NCBI GenBank assembly: GCA_038239145.1
Contig: JBBSFB010000009.1
Span: 39,133 to 103,132, forward strand
Reading direction: 5' to 3'
Source of the DNA: PALSA-610 sp038239145
Lineage (GTDB): Bacteria > Actinomycetota > Acidimicrobiia > IMCC26256 > PALSA-610
DNA: 64,000 nucleotides
Notes under the pieces: generated by a model
What the model was told of the DNA's origin: nothing
Database searches by the model: none
The model's input: the letters and a program-made list of their open reading frames with translations, nothing else
Part shown: piece by piece, positions 17,509 through 26,146 of the stretch
Layout of the letters: every line of letters begins with the position of its first letter
Position numbering within the stretch: the stretch's first letter is position 1
Program-made: the position numbers and the translations under genes

Positions 17509-18918
17509 CTAACCGTGATACGCCTTCGCCGCGTCGATGCTGAGGGTCAGGGCCGGCTTGTTGTCGTCGCAGTCGAACGTGCCCGGCTTCACCGGATCGA
17601 CGCGCACGAACTTGCCGTTCTGGACCTGCATTCCGACAAGGCAGGTGCTGCCGACCTTGTTACCGATGTCGATCTTCGGCACCATGCCGTTGGCGTCGAA
17701 GTCGTGCATGTTGCGGATAGCGGTGAGCAGGTTGGCCCGGGTGATCGAGTTCGGGTTCCCATTGTTCGCCTTCATCGCGTCGGACACGGCCCGAGCGAAG
17801 ATCTCACCGGCAACGAATGCCTGGGCGCCGAAGCCGTCGGGGGTCTTGTCGTACTTCAAGAAGGCGTCGAGATCGGCGTTGGCACCCGTGTCCTCGAAGG
17901 GCAGGAAGTTGAGCCACACGTACTGCCCCTCGACCGCGCTCCCACCCGACTGGATCAGCCGCTTGTCGTAGCACTGCACCGAGCAGTCCCAGACCTTCAC
18001 TGTGTTGACGCCCTGGACCTGAGCCTCCTTGCGCATCAGCACCATGCCCAGGTAGTCGAGGCCGTTGCGGGCGTAGGTCGACTTGTCGTTCTTGATCGCC
18101 TGCGCGACCTCGGTGTAAGCGGTCTGGATGTCGGTGCCGCTCTTGCCGAACTCGGCGTCGCTCTTGATGCCCATCTGGTTCTCGGCCCGGAAGATCGGCA
18201 TCGACGACGCAATCGTCGAAGCGGTGTCCTTCGGGATCACGAACACACCGTGGAGGGCCGTCGCGCCGTACTTGTTGAAGTAATAGTCGTACTGCGTGTG
18301 ACCGACGTGGAACGTGCGCACGCCCGTGCCGCTGTACGGGCACGCCGCGCCGCCCGGGAGCGTCGCGAACGAGACGGACGAACACTGCTGGGTCACGTCG
18401 GTCTGCAGGACGGCCATGTCCGGGAGACCGGTGACCGCGCCGGCCTTGTCCTTGCAGTTGTTCATGGCGGCGACGTTCTGGAAGAACAGCGCGGTGGTGC
18501 CGACCATTGCGACGGAGTTTCCGCAGGCGGCTGCGACCGCGTTGTCGGCGTCGGTCGGGCTCAACTTGGAGTCGGCCTCCTTGACGACCACCTGGCGGCA
18601 GGCGAGGCCTCCCTTCGAGTTGATGTAGTCGGCCCAGGCCTTGACCCCGAGCCAGGAGCCCTTGAACAGGCCCGGACGGAAGCCGTTGTCGACGTCGGCC
18701 ACGACCGTGACCGTGATGGTCTTGGCGGTCACCCCGACCTCGGGCGCCGTGAGGGTCGTCGTCTTGCAGGCGTCAGGCGCCGCGGCCGTCGTCGTCGTGC
18801 CTCCGAGGCCGCCACCGCCGCCGCCGTTGTTCGTACCGCCGCTCTTGCTGCTCCCTCCTCCACAGGCAGTGACAACAAGGACTAAAGCCGTCGCGAGGAC
18901 GCACCAACGCAGCCGCAT
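17509..18918 (-). CDS. ABC transporter substrate-binding lipoprotein, LivK-like
   Basis: A 469-residue type I periplasmic-binding protein starting at the ATG at 18918, with GGGGGAAAATT just upstream. The signal peptide ends in the lipobox LVVTAC, followed by a Gly/Ser/Thr linker. The binding fold starts near ITVTVVADVDNGFRPGLFKG and includes ADYINSKGGLACRQVVV, which is typical of the family. Paired cysteines occur in WDCSVQCYDKRL and elsewhere. It is the first gene of the four-gene transporter operon and probably the promoter-proximal one. Confidence 0.9.
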   Translation of the reverse strand: MRLRWCVLATALVLVVTACGGGSSKSGGTNNGGGGGGLGGTTTTAAAPDACKTTTLTAPEVGVTAKTITVTVVADVDNGFRPGLFKGSWLGVKAWADYINSKGGLACRQVVVKEADSKLSPTDADNAVAAACGNSVAMVGTTALFFQNVAAMNNCKDKAGAVTGLPDMAVLQTDVTQQCSSVSFATLPGGAACPYSGTGVRTFHVGHTQYDYYFNKYGATALHGVFVIPKDTASTIASSMPIFRAENQMGIKSDAEFGKSGTDIQTAYTEVAQAIKNDKSTYARNGLDYLGMVLMRKEAQVQGVNTVKVWDCSVQCYDKRLIQSGGSAVEGQYVWLNFLPFEDTGANADLDAFLKYDKTPDGFGAQAFVAGEIFARAVSDAMKANNGNPNSITRANLLTAIRNMHDFDANGMVPKIDIGNKVGSTCLVGMQVQNGKFVRVDPVKPGTFDCDDNKPALTLSIDAAKAYHG

Positions 18919-18993
18919 AATTTTCCCCCGGGTCGCTTGACGGGCCGAAGCGTACGGACATTGTGCACGTCTGTCGATCCAGAATTCGGGCAG

Positions 18994-19007
18994 ACGTTCG
19001 CGAACGT
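18994..19007. promoter_or_regulatory. 14-bp perfect palindrome in divergent promoter region
   Basis: ACGTTCGCGAACGT is a perfect palindrome 76 bp upstream of the binding-protein start and 141 bp upstream of the Rieske oxygenase start. A homodimeric repressor could bind here and control both directions. No regulator gene is adjacent. Confidence 0.45.
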
Positions 19008-19147
19008 TCAGCAAACCGCTGTTCACGGTGGTCGTGGGGCGCGCGTACGGGACGCGCACGCACGCGCAGACGCTTGCCCCCGCGGTCCAAAGACGCGACG
19101 ATTCCGGACCCGGGCGCTCCGAGCCGGCCCGGCGAGGAGACGATCAA

Positions 19148-20428
19148 GTGGCCGTCACCATCCCTGCGTCGCGTTACACGTCGTCCGACTTCGCCGTCCT
19201 CGAGCACGATCGGCTCTGGCCCCGGGTGTGGCAGCTCGCCTGCTCGCTCGACCACGTCGCCCGTCCCGGCGACTTCCACGAGGTCCGGATCGGACCGCTC
19301 TCGGTGCTTCTCGTGCGGGGCCACGATCTGCAACTGCGCGCGTTCCAGAACGCGTGCCGTCACCGCGGGAGCGCGCTCTGCGAGGGCACCGGCGCCGGGC
19401 TCGACGAGATCCGGTGCCCGTTTCACCGCTGGGCCTACGACCTCGACGGGCGGCTCCGGGAGGTGCCGTCGCGACGCGAGTTCGGCGGGTTGGGCGGTGA
19501 CAGCGACGGGCTCGGGCTGGTTCCGGTGCAGGTCGACACGTGGGGACCGCTCGTCTTCGTGAACATCGACCCCGACGCCGAGCCCTTGGGAGAGTTCCTC
19601 GGCGCCGTCCCCGGCGACTGCTCGTGGGCCCGCGTCGACGAGTTCCGCTGCACCGCCGCGGTGTCGATCCCCGCGCCCTGCAACTGGAAGACCCTCATCG
19701 ACGGGTTCAGCGAGACCTACCACGTGCAAGGAATCCACCGCGAGATGTTGGCGATGTGCGACGACGTGAACGGCCCGCAACAGGTGTGGGACCGCCACGG
19801 CAAGCTCGTGCAGTCGTACGGCGTGTCGTCACCGCGGCTGCGAGAGCGTCCCGACGATCAAGGCGTGTGGGACGCCTTCGTCGAGGTGATGGGTGTACGG
19901 GTCGGGAAGCTGACCCAGACCGACCCCGGACCCGCGCCCGAGGTCGCTCCGGGCGGCACGGTGCGCGGCGCCATCGCCCAGGTGGTGCGCGAGCGGGGCA
20001 TCGACGCGGGCCACGACTGGTTCGACGCCCTCGACGAGGGCCGGCTCCTCGACATGTCGCAGTACAACCTCTTCCCAAACGTCACCGTCTTGGTGTTCGC
20101 CGACATGATGCAGGTCGTGCGCGCTCGGCCCGGAGCGACACCCGACGACGCGTTCATGGACGCGTTCTCGTTCGACCGCGTCGCGCCGAGCGACGCGACT
20201 CCACGGTCGAAGCCGTTCGACATCGACCTCCCTCCCGACGAAGAGCTCCCGATCGGCCTGATCCTGAACCAGGACTTCGCGAACTTCGCGCGCAGCCAGC
20301 GCGGCCTGCATCAGCCCGGCCTGACGCACCTTCTCGTCTCTCCCACCGAGGAGTGCCGCATCGTCAACATGCACCAGAACCTCGAGCGATATCTGGATAT
20401 CAGCCCGACGGAGCTCGGCGAAACCTGA
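19148..20428 (+). CDS. Rieske non-heme iron oxygenase, alpha subunit
   Basis: The GTG at 19148 is chosen because GAGGAG precedes it at good distance. The 426-residue protein has a Rieske [2Fe-2S] domain with CRHRGSALCEG and CPFHRWAYD (CxH...CxxH), then a catalytic domain with the mononuclear iron ligands in FSETYHVQGIHRE. In that motif a Glu takes the place of the usual bridging Asp before the two His. Such enzymes hydroxylate or demethylate aromatic, steroid or quaternary-ammonium substrates. No reductase or ferredoxin gene is adjacent. The convergent old-yellow-enzyme gene lies 11 bp away. Confidence 0.88.
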   Translation: MAVTIPASRYTSSDFAVLEHDRLWPRVWQLACSLDHVARPGDFHEVRIGPLSVLLVRGHDLQLRAFQNACRHRGSALCEGTGAGLDEIRCPFHRWAYDLDGRLREVPSRREFGGLGGDSDGLGLVPVQVDTWGPLVFVNIDPDAEPLGEFLGAVPGDCSWARVDEFRCTAAVSIPAPCNWKTLIDGFSETYHVQGIHREMLAMCDDVNGPQQVWDRHGKLVQSYGVSSPRLRERPDDQGVWDAFVEVMGVRVGKLTQTDPGPAPEVAPGGTVRGAIAQVVRERGIDAGHDWFDALDEGRLLDMSQYNLFPNVTVLVFADMMQVVRARPGATPDDAFMDAFSFDRVAPSDATPRSKPFDIDLPPDEELPIGLILNQDFANFARSQRGLHQPGLTHLLVSPTEECRIVNMHQNLERYLDISPTELGET

Positions 20429-20439
20429 GCGGGGACAAC

Positions 20440-21606
20440 CTAAGCAAGCACACAGTGTGTGCCGGTGTAGATCGTCGGCATGCATTTGTTGCAGTGGATG
20501 CACAGGGACTCGCGCGCCGGGTCCTTCTGCCACTCCAGCAGGAGTTCGGGCTCGCGCAGAAGGGCCCGACCGATCTGGACGAAACCGAAGCCCTCGTCGA
20601 GCGCGTTCGTGACGGTGTCGAGGCGGTTGATACCGCCGAGGAGCACGAGCGGCATCGAGAGCGCGGCGCGGAATTGGCGTGCGTAGGGCAGGAAGTACGC
20701 CTCTTGGAACGGGTACTCCTTGAAGAACAACCCGCCCGCCAGCTTGATCCCGGCTCTCATGACCCCGGGGAACATGTCGGCCATCTCCGCGATAGGGGCT
20801 TCGCCCCGGAACAGGAACATCGGGTTCTCGAAGGAGCTGCCGCCGGTGAGCGTCAGCGCGTCGAGGTCGCCGTCGGCCTCGAGCATCCGCGCGAACTCGA
20901 TGCTCTCGTTCAGCCAGAAGCCGCCGCGCACACCGTCGGCCATGTTGATCTTGGCCGTGACCGCGATGTCGGGGCCGGCGGCGGCGCGCACGGTTCGCAC
21001 GACTTCGCGGGCGAAGCGGGCGCGGTTGTCGAGGCTGCCGCCGAACTCATCACTGCGCTTGTTCAGGCGGGGCGAGAGGAACGCGCTCAGCAGGTAACCG
21101 TGCCCGATGTGCACTTCGATCGAGTCGAACCCAGCGTCGCGAAGCACACCCGCGCCGTGCGCGTACTGGCCGACGATCGTCGAGATGTCGGAAGCCGTGA
21201 CCGCGCGGGTGCGCCGCATCCCGAGCGGGCTGAACACGCGCGACGGCGCCACCGCGGGAGATTTCGTCCCCATGGGGTTCGCCACCGGCCCGGCGTGACC
21301 GATCTGGGCGGCAACGGCCGCTCCTTCGCCGTGGACGGCGTCCGTGAGCGAGCGGAGCCCGGGCCCGACGTCGGGATTGTCGAGGATGATCTGATGCCCG
21401 TCCGTCGATCCCGCGCGCGTCACCGCGCAGTACGCGACGGTGGTCATCCCAACTCCGCCCGCCGCGAACCGCCGGTGGAACTCGATCAGATCCGGCGTGA
21501 CCACCCGCTTGGGAGTACGCCCCTCGAACGTCGCCGCCTTCACGATGCGATTGCGCAGCGTGATCGGACCGAGGCGGGCCGGGGCGAAAGGATCTGACTC
21601 GACCAT
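20440..21606 (-). CDS. NADH:flavin oxidoreductase, old yellow enzyme family
   Basis: A 388-residue FMN TIM-barrel protein. The N-terminus LGPITLRNRIVKAA and the stretch HIGHGYLLSAFLSPRLNKRS followed by DEFGGSLDNRARF are hallmark OYE motifs. The C-terminus has cysteines in CIHCNKCMPTIYTGTHC, the arrangement that binds a 4Fe-4S cluster in the 2,4-dienoyl-CoA reductase subgroup, but the protein ends there and lacks the second flavin/NAD domain of that group. It may reduce an alpha,beta-unsaturated ketone or ester. The start is the ATG at 21606. Confidence 0.88.
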   Translation of the reverse strand: MVESDPFAPARLGPITLRNRIVKAATFEGRTPKRVVTPDLIEFHRRFAAGGVGMTTVAYCAVTRAGSTDGHQIILDNPDVGPGLRSLTDAVHGEGAAVAAQIGHAGPVANPMGTKSPAVAPSRVFSPLGMRRTRAVTASDISTIVGQYAHGAGVLRDAGFDSIEVHIGHGYLLSAFLSPRLNKRSDEFGGSLDNRARFAREVVRTVRAAAGPDIAVTAKINMADGVRGGFWLNESIEFARMLEADGDLDALTLTGGSSFENPMFLFRGEAPIAEMADMFPGVMRAGIKLAGGLFFKEYPFQEAYFLPYARQFRAALSMPLVLLGGINRLDTVTNALDEGFGFVQIGRALLREPELLLEWQKDPARESLCIHCNKCMPTIYTGTHCVLA

Positions 21607-21642
21607 GCCCGGACCGTACTCTCAACGCGCCACAATGGCGCC

Positions 21643-22035
21643 GTGGATCTCAACGACTTCTATGACACCGACCCGCGCCGCCGCGCGTCCGAAGAGCTGG
21701 AATTCGGCTCCGACTGGGACGAGGGCGGCGCCCGCACCCAGGTCTCATGGATCGAGGCGACCGGCGAGCTCTACGCGATGCGCGACCCGCTCGGCCGCCT
21801 CGTCAGCGACTTCATCGGCGACCAGAGTGTGACGCCGGTCGCCGACCAGCAGTTGACGATCGAGGTGCTCGGCACGGTCGCGGGCCGCGATGCGATCAGC
21901 GCGGTCATGAGTGGCTGGGAAGCGGCGATGGCACCGGCCGACAGCCTCACATGGGTACGCGACCGAGTCGCCCATGCTGCAACCGAGTTGCACGACGCGC
22001 CTGCGAAACCGTCGCGCGATCTCCCCGCCGGATGA
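21643..22035 (+). CDS. Conserved hypothetical protein, soluble
   Basis: A 130-residue acidic protein from a GTG at 21643 with no visible ribosome site (possibly leaderless). It contains ELEFGSDWDEGGARTQVSWI and ATGELYAMRDPLG, then a beta-alpha stretch ending WVRDRVAHAATEL. No motif is recognised. It is divergent from the OYE gene, with starts 36 bp apart. Confidence 0.65.
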   Translation: MDLNDFYDTDPRRRASEELEFGSDWDEGGARTQVSWIEATGELYAMRDPLGRLVSDFIGDQSVTPVADQQLTIEVLGTVAGRDAISAVMSGWEAAMAPADSLTWVRDRVAHAATELHDAPAKPSRDLPAG

Positions 22036-22079
22036 CTGCCTCGAAAGCGGCGTGAGTGTGGGCACATAGTGCCCTCGAG

Positions 22080-23543
22080 TCATGCCGGTTCGGCTGGGGG
22101 TGGGGTGAGCTGCCGGCGTAGGAGTTTACCGACCTCGCTGCGGGGCAACTCGTCGACGCGATGAAACGCAACGGGCACCTTGTACGGCGCGAGGTGCTCT
22201 CGGCACATGGCAACGAGATCGGCGTCGGCGACGATCACCGACGTCACGACGTACGCAACCGGAACCTCACCGAGCCGGTCATCGGGCGCACCGACGACAG
22301 CAGCATCCACGACTTCTGGAACGAGGCGCAGCACCTCTTCGACGTGTTCGGGGAAGACCTTGTTCCCACCGCGATTGATGACGTCGCCGGCGCGGCCTTC
22401 GATCCACACGAAGCCGTCGGCATCGACGCGCGCCAAGTCGCCGGTGTCGATGAAGCCGTCGACGTCGACGCGCTCCGCCGCGATGCCGACCGCGGTCGAC
22501 GGTGGCCGAACGAGCAAGGGTCCGATGACGTCGCTGGTCTCCCCTGCGCCGATCCTGCCCGCACCGATCCTGCCCGCACCGATCCTGATGGACACGCCGG
22601 GGTGGGGGCGGCCGACCGCGCCGATCTTCTCGGGGTGTTCGCGGGCGTCGGCGGCGGTCCAGCCAATGACCTCGCCGAGCTCGGCCTGCCCGTACCCGTT
22701 GAGCACCACGACCCCGAACTTGTCCGTGAACCGGCGCGCCTGCAACGGCGATAGCGGCGCCGTGATGCTACGCACGTACCGCAACGGCGCGAGGGTCGCC
22801 ACGCCGGCTGCATCGGAGAGCATCGCCATCGCTGCTGGCGGGAGCACCGTCGATCGGATCCCGAAGCGTGCGACCAGAGCCGCGAAGTCACTCGGATCGA
22901 AGCCGTCCATCACCACGATCTCGGCGCCGGCCCGCAGCCCGAAGAGCACGTTGTAGATGCCGGCGTTGAGGGCGAGCGAGACCGGTACGAGGTTCGGGGA
23001 GGGTCGCCGCGCCGCCCGGTCGGCGGCTGCGGCCCGCAGCGGCTCCAGCACCCGGTCGAGTAGCTCGAGGTAGTTCGTGTGCGTGTGCAACACCGGTTTC
23101 GGCGCGCCGGTCGTGCCCGAGGTCCACGTCACGAACGCGACGTCTGCGGCGTACGCCTCCCGCTCCGAAGCGGGCGCGATGCGCTCGATCCCGGCCGGCG
23201 TGACGATCGCTGCGGGCCGGGTCGCGTCCAGCGCGCCCGATCGCTCGCGCTCGGGCGACCGTGCGTTGACGGGCACGAACACGCCGCCCGCGAGCCAGAC
23301 CCCGAACATCGCCGTGATCGCGCCCGGACCGTTCGGGAGCTGGACGGCCACTGCCTGCCCCGGCTCGACCCCCGCCTCGACCAGGGCGCTCGCCAGCTCG
23401 CGGGCCGCCGCCCGGGCGGCGCCCGCGGTCATTGATTCCTCGGGCGCGTGTAGGAGAGGCTCGTTGTCCGCGAAGGGATGATCCACCAGCAAAGCCGCGA
23501 GCGTCACTGCACTGACCTGGCCTTTCTTCTGCTCGGTCCCCAC
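22080..23543 (-). CDS. AMP-dependent acyl-CoA ligase/synthetase
   Basis: A 487-residue ANL-superfamily enzyme. The P-loop is VTWTSGTTGAPKPV, the A5 motif NGYGQAELGE, the A7 Asp in DGFIDTGDLARVDADGF, the hinge in IEGRAGDVINRGGNKVFP, and the catalytic lysine in PRSEVGKLLRR. It activates a carboxylate as adenylate and transfers it to CoA. In the linker before A7 there is a threefold RIGAG repeat caused by a 15-bp tandem duplication. The GTG at 23543 is given as start; the GTG at 23507 is an alternative that removes 12 residues. Confidence 0.9.
   Translation of the reverse strand: MGTEQKKGQVSAVTLAALLVDHPFADNEPLLHAPEESMTAGAARAAARELASALVEAGVEPGQAVAVQLPNGPGAITAMFGVWLAGGVFVPVNARSPERERSGALDATRPAAIVTPAGIERIAPASEREAYAADVAFVTWTSGTTGAPKPVLHTHTNYLELLDRVLEPLRAAAADRAARRPSPNLVPVSLALNAGIYNVLFGLRAGAEIVVMDGFDPSDFAALVARFGIRSTVLPPAAMAMLSDAAGVATLAPLRYVRSITAPLSPLQARRFTDKFGVVVLNGYGQAELGEVIGWTAADAREHPEKIGAVGRPHPGVSIRIGAGRIGAGRIGAGETSDVIGPLLVRPPSTAVGIAAERVDVDGFIDTGDLARVDADGFVWIEGRAGDVINRGGNKVFPEHVEEVLRLVPEVVDAAVVGAPDDRLGEVPVAYVVTSVIVADADLVAMCREHLAPYKVPVAFHRVDELPRSEVGKLLRRQLTPPPAEPA
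22546..22590 (-). repeat. 15-bp tandem repeat, three copies, inside the acyl-CoA ligase
   Basis: Units at 22546-22560, 22561-22575 and 22576-22590 differ by only one to three bases. They encode a repeated RIGAG pentapeptide on the minus strand and keep the frame, lengthening a surface loop. Confidence 0.9.
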
Positions 23544-23745
23544 CGGTCCCGGCCGCGCGCCGGGGTGTGCCAGACCGCCCTGTCCGTGAAAACGCGCGCC
23601 GAGCGCCTAGGCTGTGACGGCAGCTGTGTGGTTGATCTCGGCCTCGCACCGCCATTCTTCCACCATCGGCTGACAACACTTTCGATCATCTTGCGAGCGC
23701 GCGCCGGCGGGCCCAGCGCTCTCGCCGCCGGATGAGGAGACGCAT

Positions 23746-24018
23746 ATGGCAACACGACGTACGACTTCTAACAAGCGAGAGCGCGAACGCTCGAAGCAGG
23801 CGAAGGCCACGGCCAAGCGGGAACGTCGGCTGGACAAGTCGCCCGACGAAGACGCGGAGATCATCGAGTTCGACGAGAACTCGGCCACGACCGAAGAGCT
23901 AATCGAGCGCATCGCTGCGATGCACGAGCAGTACGACGACGGCCAGCTCTCGTTCGAGGCCTTCGACGAGCAGAAGGCCGAGCTGATGACCCTGCTGACC
24001 GCTCGCCTGTCGGAGTAG
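23746..24018 (+). CDS. Small basic/acidic coiled-coil protein
   Basis: A 90-residue protein from the ATG at 23746, with GAGGAG upstream. The first half is strongly basic (TSNKRERERSKQAKATAKRE). The second half is acidic and helical (EELIERIAAMHEQYDDGQLS, FEAFDEQKAELMTLLTARLS). The charge split suggests a nucleic-acid-binding or adaptor role, but the family is unknown to me. It is 68 bp before the desaturase gene. Confidence 0.7.
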   Translation: MATRRTTSNKRERERSKQAKATAKRERRLDKSPDEDAEIIEFDENSATTEELIERIAAMHEQYDDGQLSFEAFDEQKAELMTLLTARLSE

Positions 24019-24086
24019 CGACCCGCCGAATAGGCTCCGGCCGACACATTCTGTTTTCTGGGAAGCACCTCGCGTCAAGGAGCGGC

Positions 24087-25016
24087 GTGAACGCATCGCC
24101 AAGCGATACCGAGGTGGAGACCGCGCTCGATCTGCCCGCGGCGGTCGACGGCGCGTCGATGCGCAGGGGAGCCGACGACAAGCTCAACGTCGTCTCGTCG
24201 CTCACGTTCTTCCTCCTCCACCTGCTGCCGTTCCTCGCGTTCTTCTCCGGGGTGACGCGCACGGCGGTGATCCTTCTGGTCGTCACGTTCACGACCCGGA
24301 TGTTCTTCATCACGGCCGGCTACCACCGCTACTTCTCGCACAAGTCGTACCGGCTCAACCGGTTCTGGCAGTTCGTACTCGCGTTCGGCGGGACGATGGC
24401 GTCGCAGAAGGGTCCGCTCTGGTGGGCGGCGCACCACCGCAACCACCATCGCTTCTCCGATACCGAGCGCGACGTGCATTCGCCGAAGCGGGGCTTTTGG
24501 TGGAGTCACGTCGGCTGGATCCTGTGCGACAAGTACAACCAGGCCGACATGACCCAGATCCGCGACTTCTCGAAGTACCCGGAGATTCGATTCATCAACA
24601 AGCACGACTGGATCGGCCCGTGGACGCTCGCGCTCGTCTGCGCCGCGATCGGCGGCTGGAGCGGGCTCCTGATCGGGTTCTTCTTGTCGACGGTGCTGCT
24701 CTGGCACGTCACGTTCACCGTGAATTCGGTCGCGCACGTCATGGGCCGCAGGGCCTACGAGACCGCCGACACGAGTCGTAACACGTTGCTCGTCGCACTC
24801 GCGACGGGCGGTGAGGGTTGGCACAACAACCACCACCGCTACCCGTGGTCGGCCCGCCAGGGATTCCGGTGGTGGCAGATCGACGTGACGTACTACGTGC
24901 TGCGTGCGCTGAGCTGGATCGGCATCGTGCACGATCTCCGGCCCGTTCCGCCGTCAGTCATCGAAGAAGCGCGCGCCGCCAAGGCTCTACGTCGAGCTTC
25001 GGGTACTTCTCGCTAG
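24087..25016 (+). CDS. Acyl-CoA/fatty acid desaturase (delta-9 type)
   Basis: A 309-residue membrane di-iron desaturase with the three histidine boxes HRYFSH, HRNHH and HNNHH, plus the VNSVAH segment. Four TM helices flank them. It introduces a cis double bond into a long-chain acyl chain, using molecular oxygen and an electron donor not encoded nearby. The GTG start at 24087 has AAGGAG upstream. The last 59 bp overlap the 3' end of the convergent PhyH gene. Confidence 0.93.
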   Translation: MNASPSDTEVETALDLPAAVDGASMRRGADDKLNVVSSLTFFLLHLLPFLAFFSGVTRTAVILLVVTFTTRMFFITAGYHRYFSHKSYRLNRFWQFVLAFGGTMASQKGPLWWAAHHRNHHRFSDTERDVHSPKRGFWWSHVGWILCDKYNQADMTQIRDFSKYPEIRFINKHDWIGPWTLALVCAAIGGWSGLLIGFFLSTVLLWHVTFTVNSVAHVMGRRAYETADTSRNTLLVALATGGEGWHNNHHRYPWSARQGFRWWQIDVTYYVLRALSWIGIVHDLRPVPPSVIEEARAAKALRRASGTSR

Positions 25017-25911
25017 TCGACTCCACGAGCTCGGCCGTCCAGACCGGGTGGCCGGGCGGCGGGAAGCCCAGCATCTCGAGGTCGCGCGGCGTCGACATCT
25101 CGACGAACTGCACCCAGGCCGGGTGCGTCGCGTTCGACTGCGCGGTGTGGTATCCGATCCAGTCGGTGCCGGCCACCTTGTAGCTGACGTTCAACAGGAA
25201 CCGGTGACTCCCGGGTCGTCTCAGATCGGTGCCGCGATGGAACACGTCGGGCCGGTACACGAGCAGCGAACCGCGCACACCGGTGGCCGATCGTTCGCTC
25301 GCGTAGAGCTCGGGATCGCCGTCGGGCATGAACATCGCGTTCGTCGAGCGGCCGGCCGAATCCTGCAAGCGCACGAGGCTCGTCGGCGCGGTTCCCTCGT
25401 CGACGTCGGAGAGATAGAGGAACGACTCCACGTGCCACCACGGCGGTTCCATGCGCGGCGGCAGGAACGAGTGATTGCGGTCGGTGTGCATCGGCTGCTC
25501 AAAATTCGAATCGCCTGCGTACTTCGCGCTGACCTGGTTCTGGTACACCCGCAGATCAGTGTTCTCGAGCGCGCGCTCCATGAAGTCGACGATCGACGGG
25601 TGCACGCAGAGCCGGCTGAGCGCGCCGCTGCCGTAGTAGGGGAACTCCTTGGCGAACCGGTGCTGCTCGGGCCGGAACGCCGGGCCCTCGGTCGGGAACT
25701 CCGGGTAGCCACGGCGGAGCTCGGCGGTACTGCGACCGGGCGGCCAGTTGGCCTCGGGGTCGGCGTGGAACTTCTCCGCTGACGGGAACGCGTACTTGAG
25801 GTCGACGGCCGCGGCATCGATGTCGTCGGGGGAGACGAGTCCCTCGAGCACGACCCAACCGTTGTGCTTCCAAGCCGCGACTTCGTCGTCGCGTGCGATC
25901 CGCCCTCGCAT
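24958..25911 (-). CDS. Phytanoyl-CoA dioxygenase (PhyH) family protein
   Basis: A 317-residue Fe(II)/2-oxoglutarate oxygenase. The ATG at 25911 is chosen because GGAGG lies 5 bp before it; another ATG lies 12 bp upstream. The iron HxD ligand pair is in FEQPMHTDRNHS, and the distal His is probably in YRPDVFHRGTDLRRPGSHR, with the nearby Arg for the 2OG carboxylate. The substrate is unknown. Its C-terminal 19 codons overlap the desaturase gene on the other strand. Confidence 0.85.
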   Translation of the reverse strand: MRGRIARDDEVAAWKHNGWVVLEGLVSPDDIDAAAVDLKYAFPSAEKFHADPEANWPPGRSTAELRRGYPEFPTEGPAFRPEQHRFAKEFPYYGSGALSRLCVHPSIVDFMERALENTDLRVYQNQVSAKYAGDSNFEQPMHTDRNHSFLPPRMEPPWWHVESFLYLSDVDEGTAPTSLVRLQDSAGRSTNAMFMPDGDPELYASERSATGVRGSLLVYRPDVFHRGTDLRRPGSHRFLLNVSYKVAGTDWIGYHTAQSNATHPAWVQFVEMSTPRDLEMLGFPPPGHPVWTAELVESTSEKYPKLDVEPWRRALLR

Positions 25912-25996
25912 TCTCGCCTCCATCTCGCGTGCCGGCCCGGCGCCCGCTCGAAATGGCGGGGCGCACACCTTGCCACGGCGGATTACCCTCGACCGC

Positions 25997-26113
25997 ATGG
26001 CCGACAAGTCACCCAAGAAGTCGAACAGCAAGAAAGCCGGAAAGACACTGAAGGAGAAGCGCGCCGACAAGCAGGCCAAGCGTGACGACAAGCCCCGGGG
26101 CCTCGGGAACTGA
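25997..26113 (+). CDS. Very small lysine-rich protein
   Basis: A 38-residue product from the ATG at 25997: 13 of the 38 residues are Lys, as in SPKKSNSKKAGKTLKEKR. Similar tiny Lys-rich proteins are annotated in actinobacteria, but their role is unknown. It is divergent from the PhyH gene, 85 bp away. Confidence 0.5.
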   Translation: MADKSPKKSNSKKAGKTLKEKRADKQAKRDDKPRGLGN

Positions 26114-26146
26114 CCTCACCGATTCGGCGCGCAGTCACGCCCGGAA

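Noticed and set aside
18994..19007. LexA (SOS) box reading of the palindrome
   Set aside because: The actinobacterial box is GAAC-N4-GTTC; here the order is GTTC-GC-GAAC, so it does not match.
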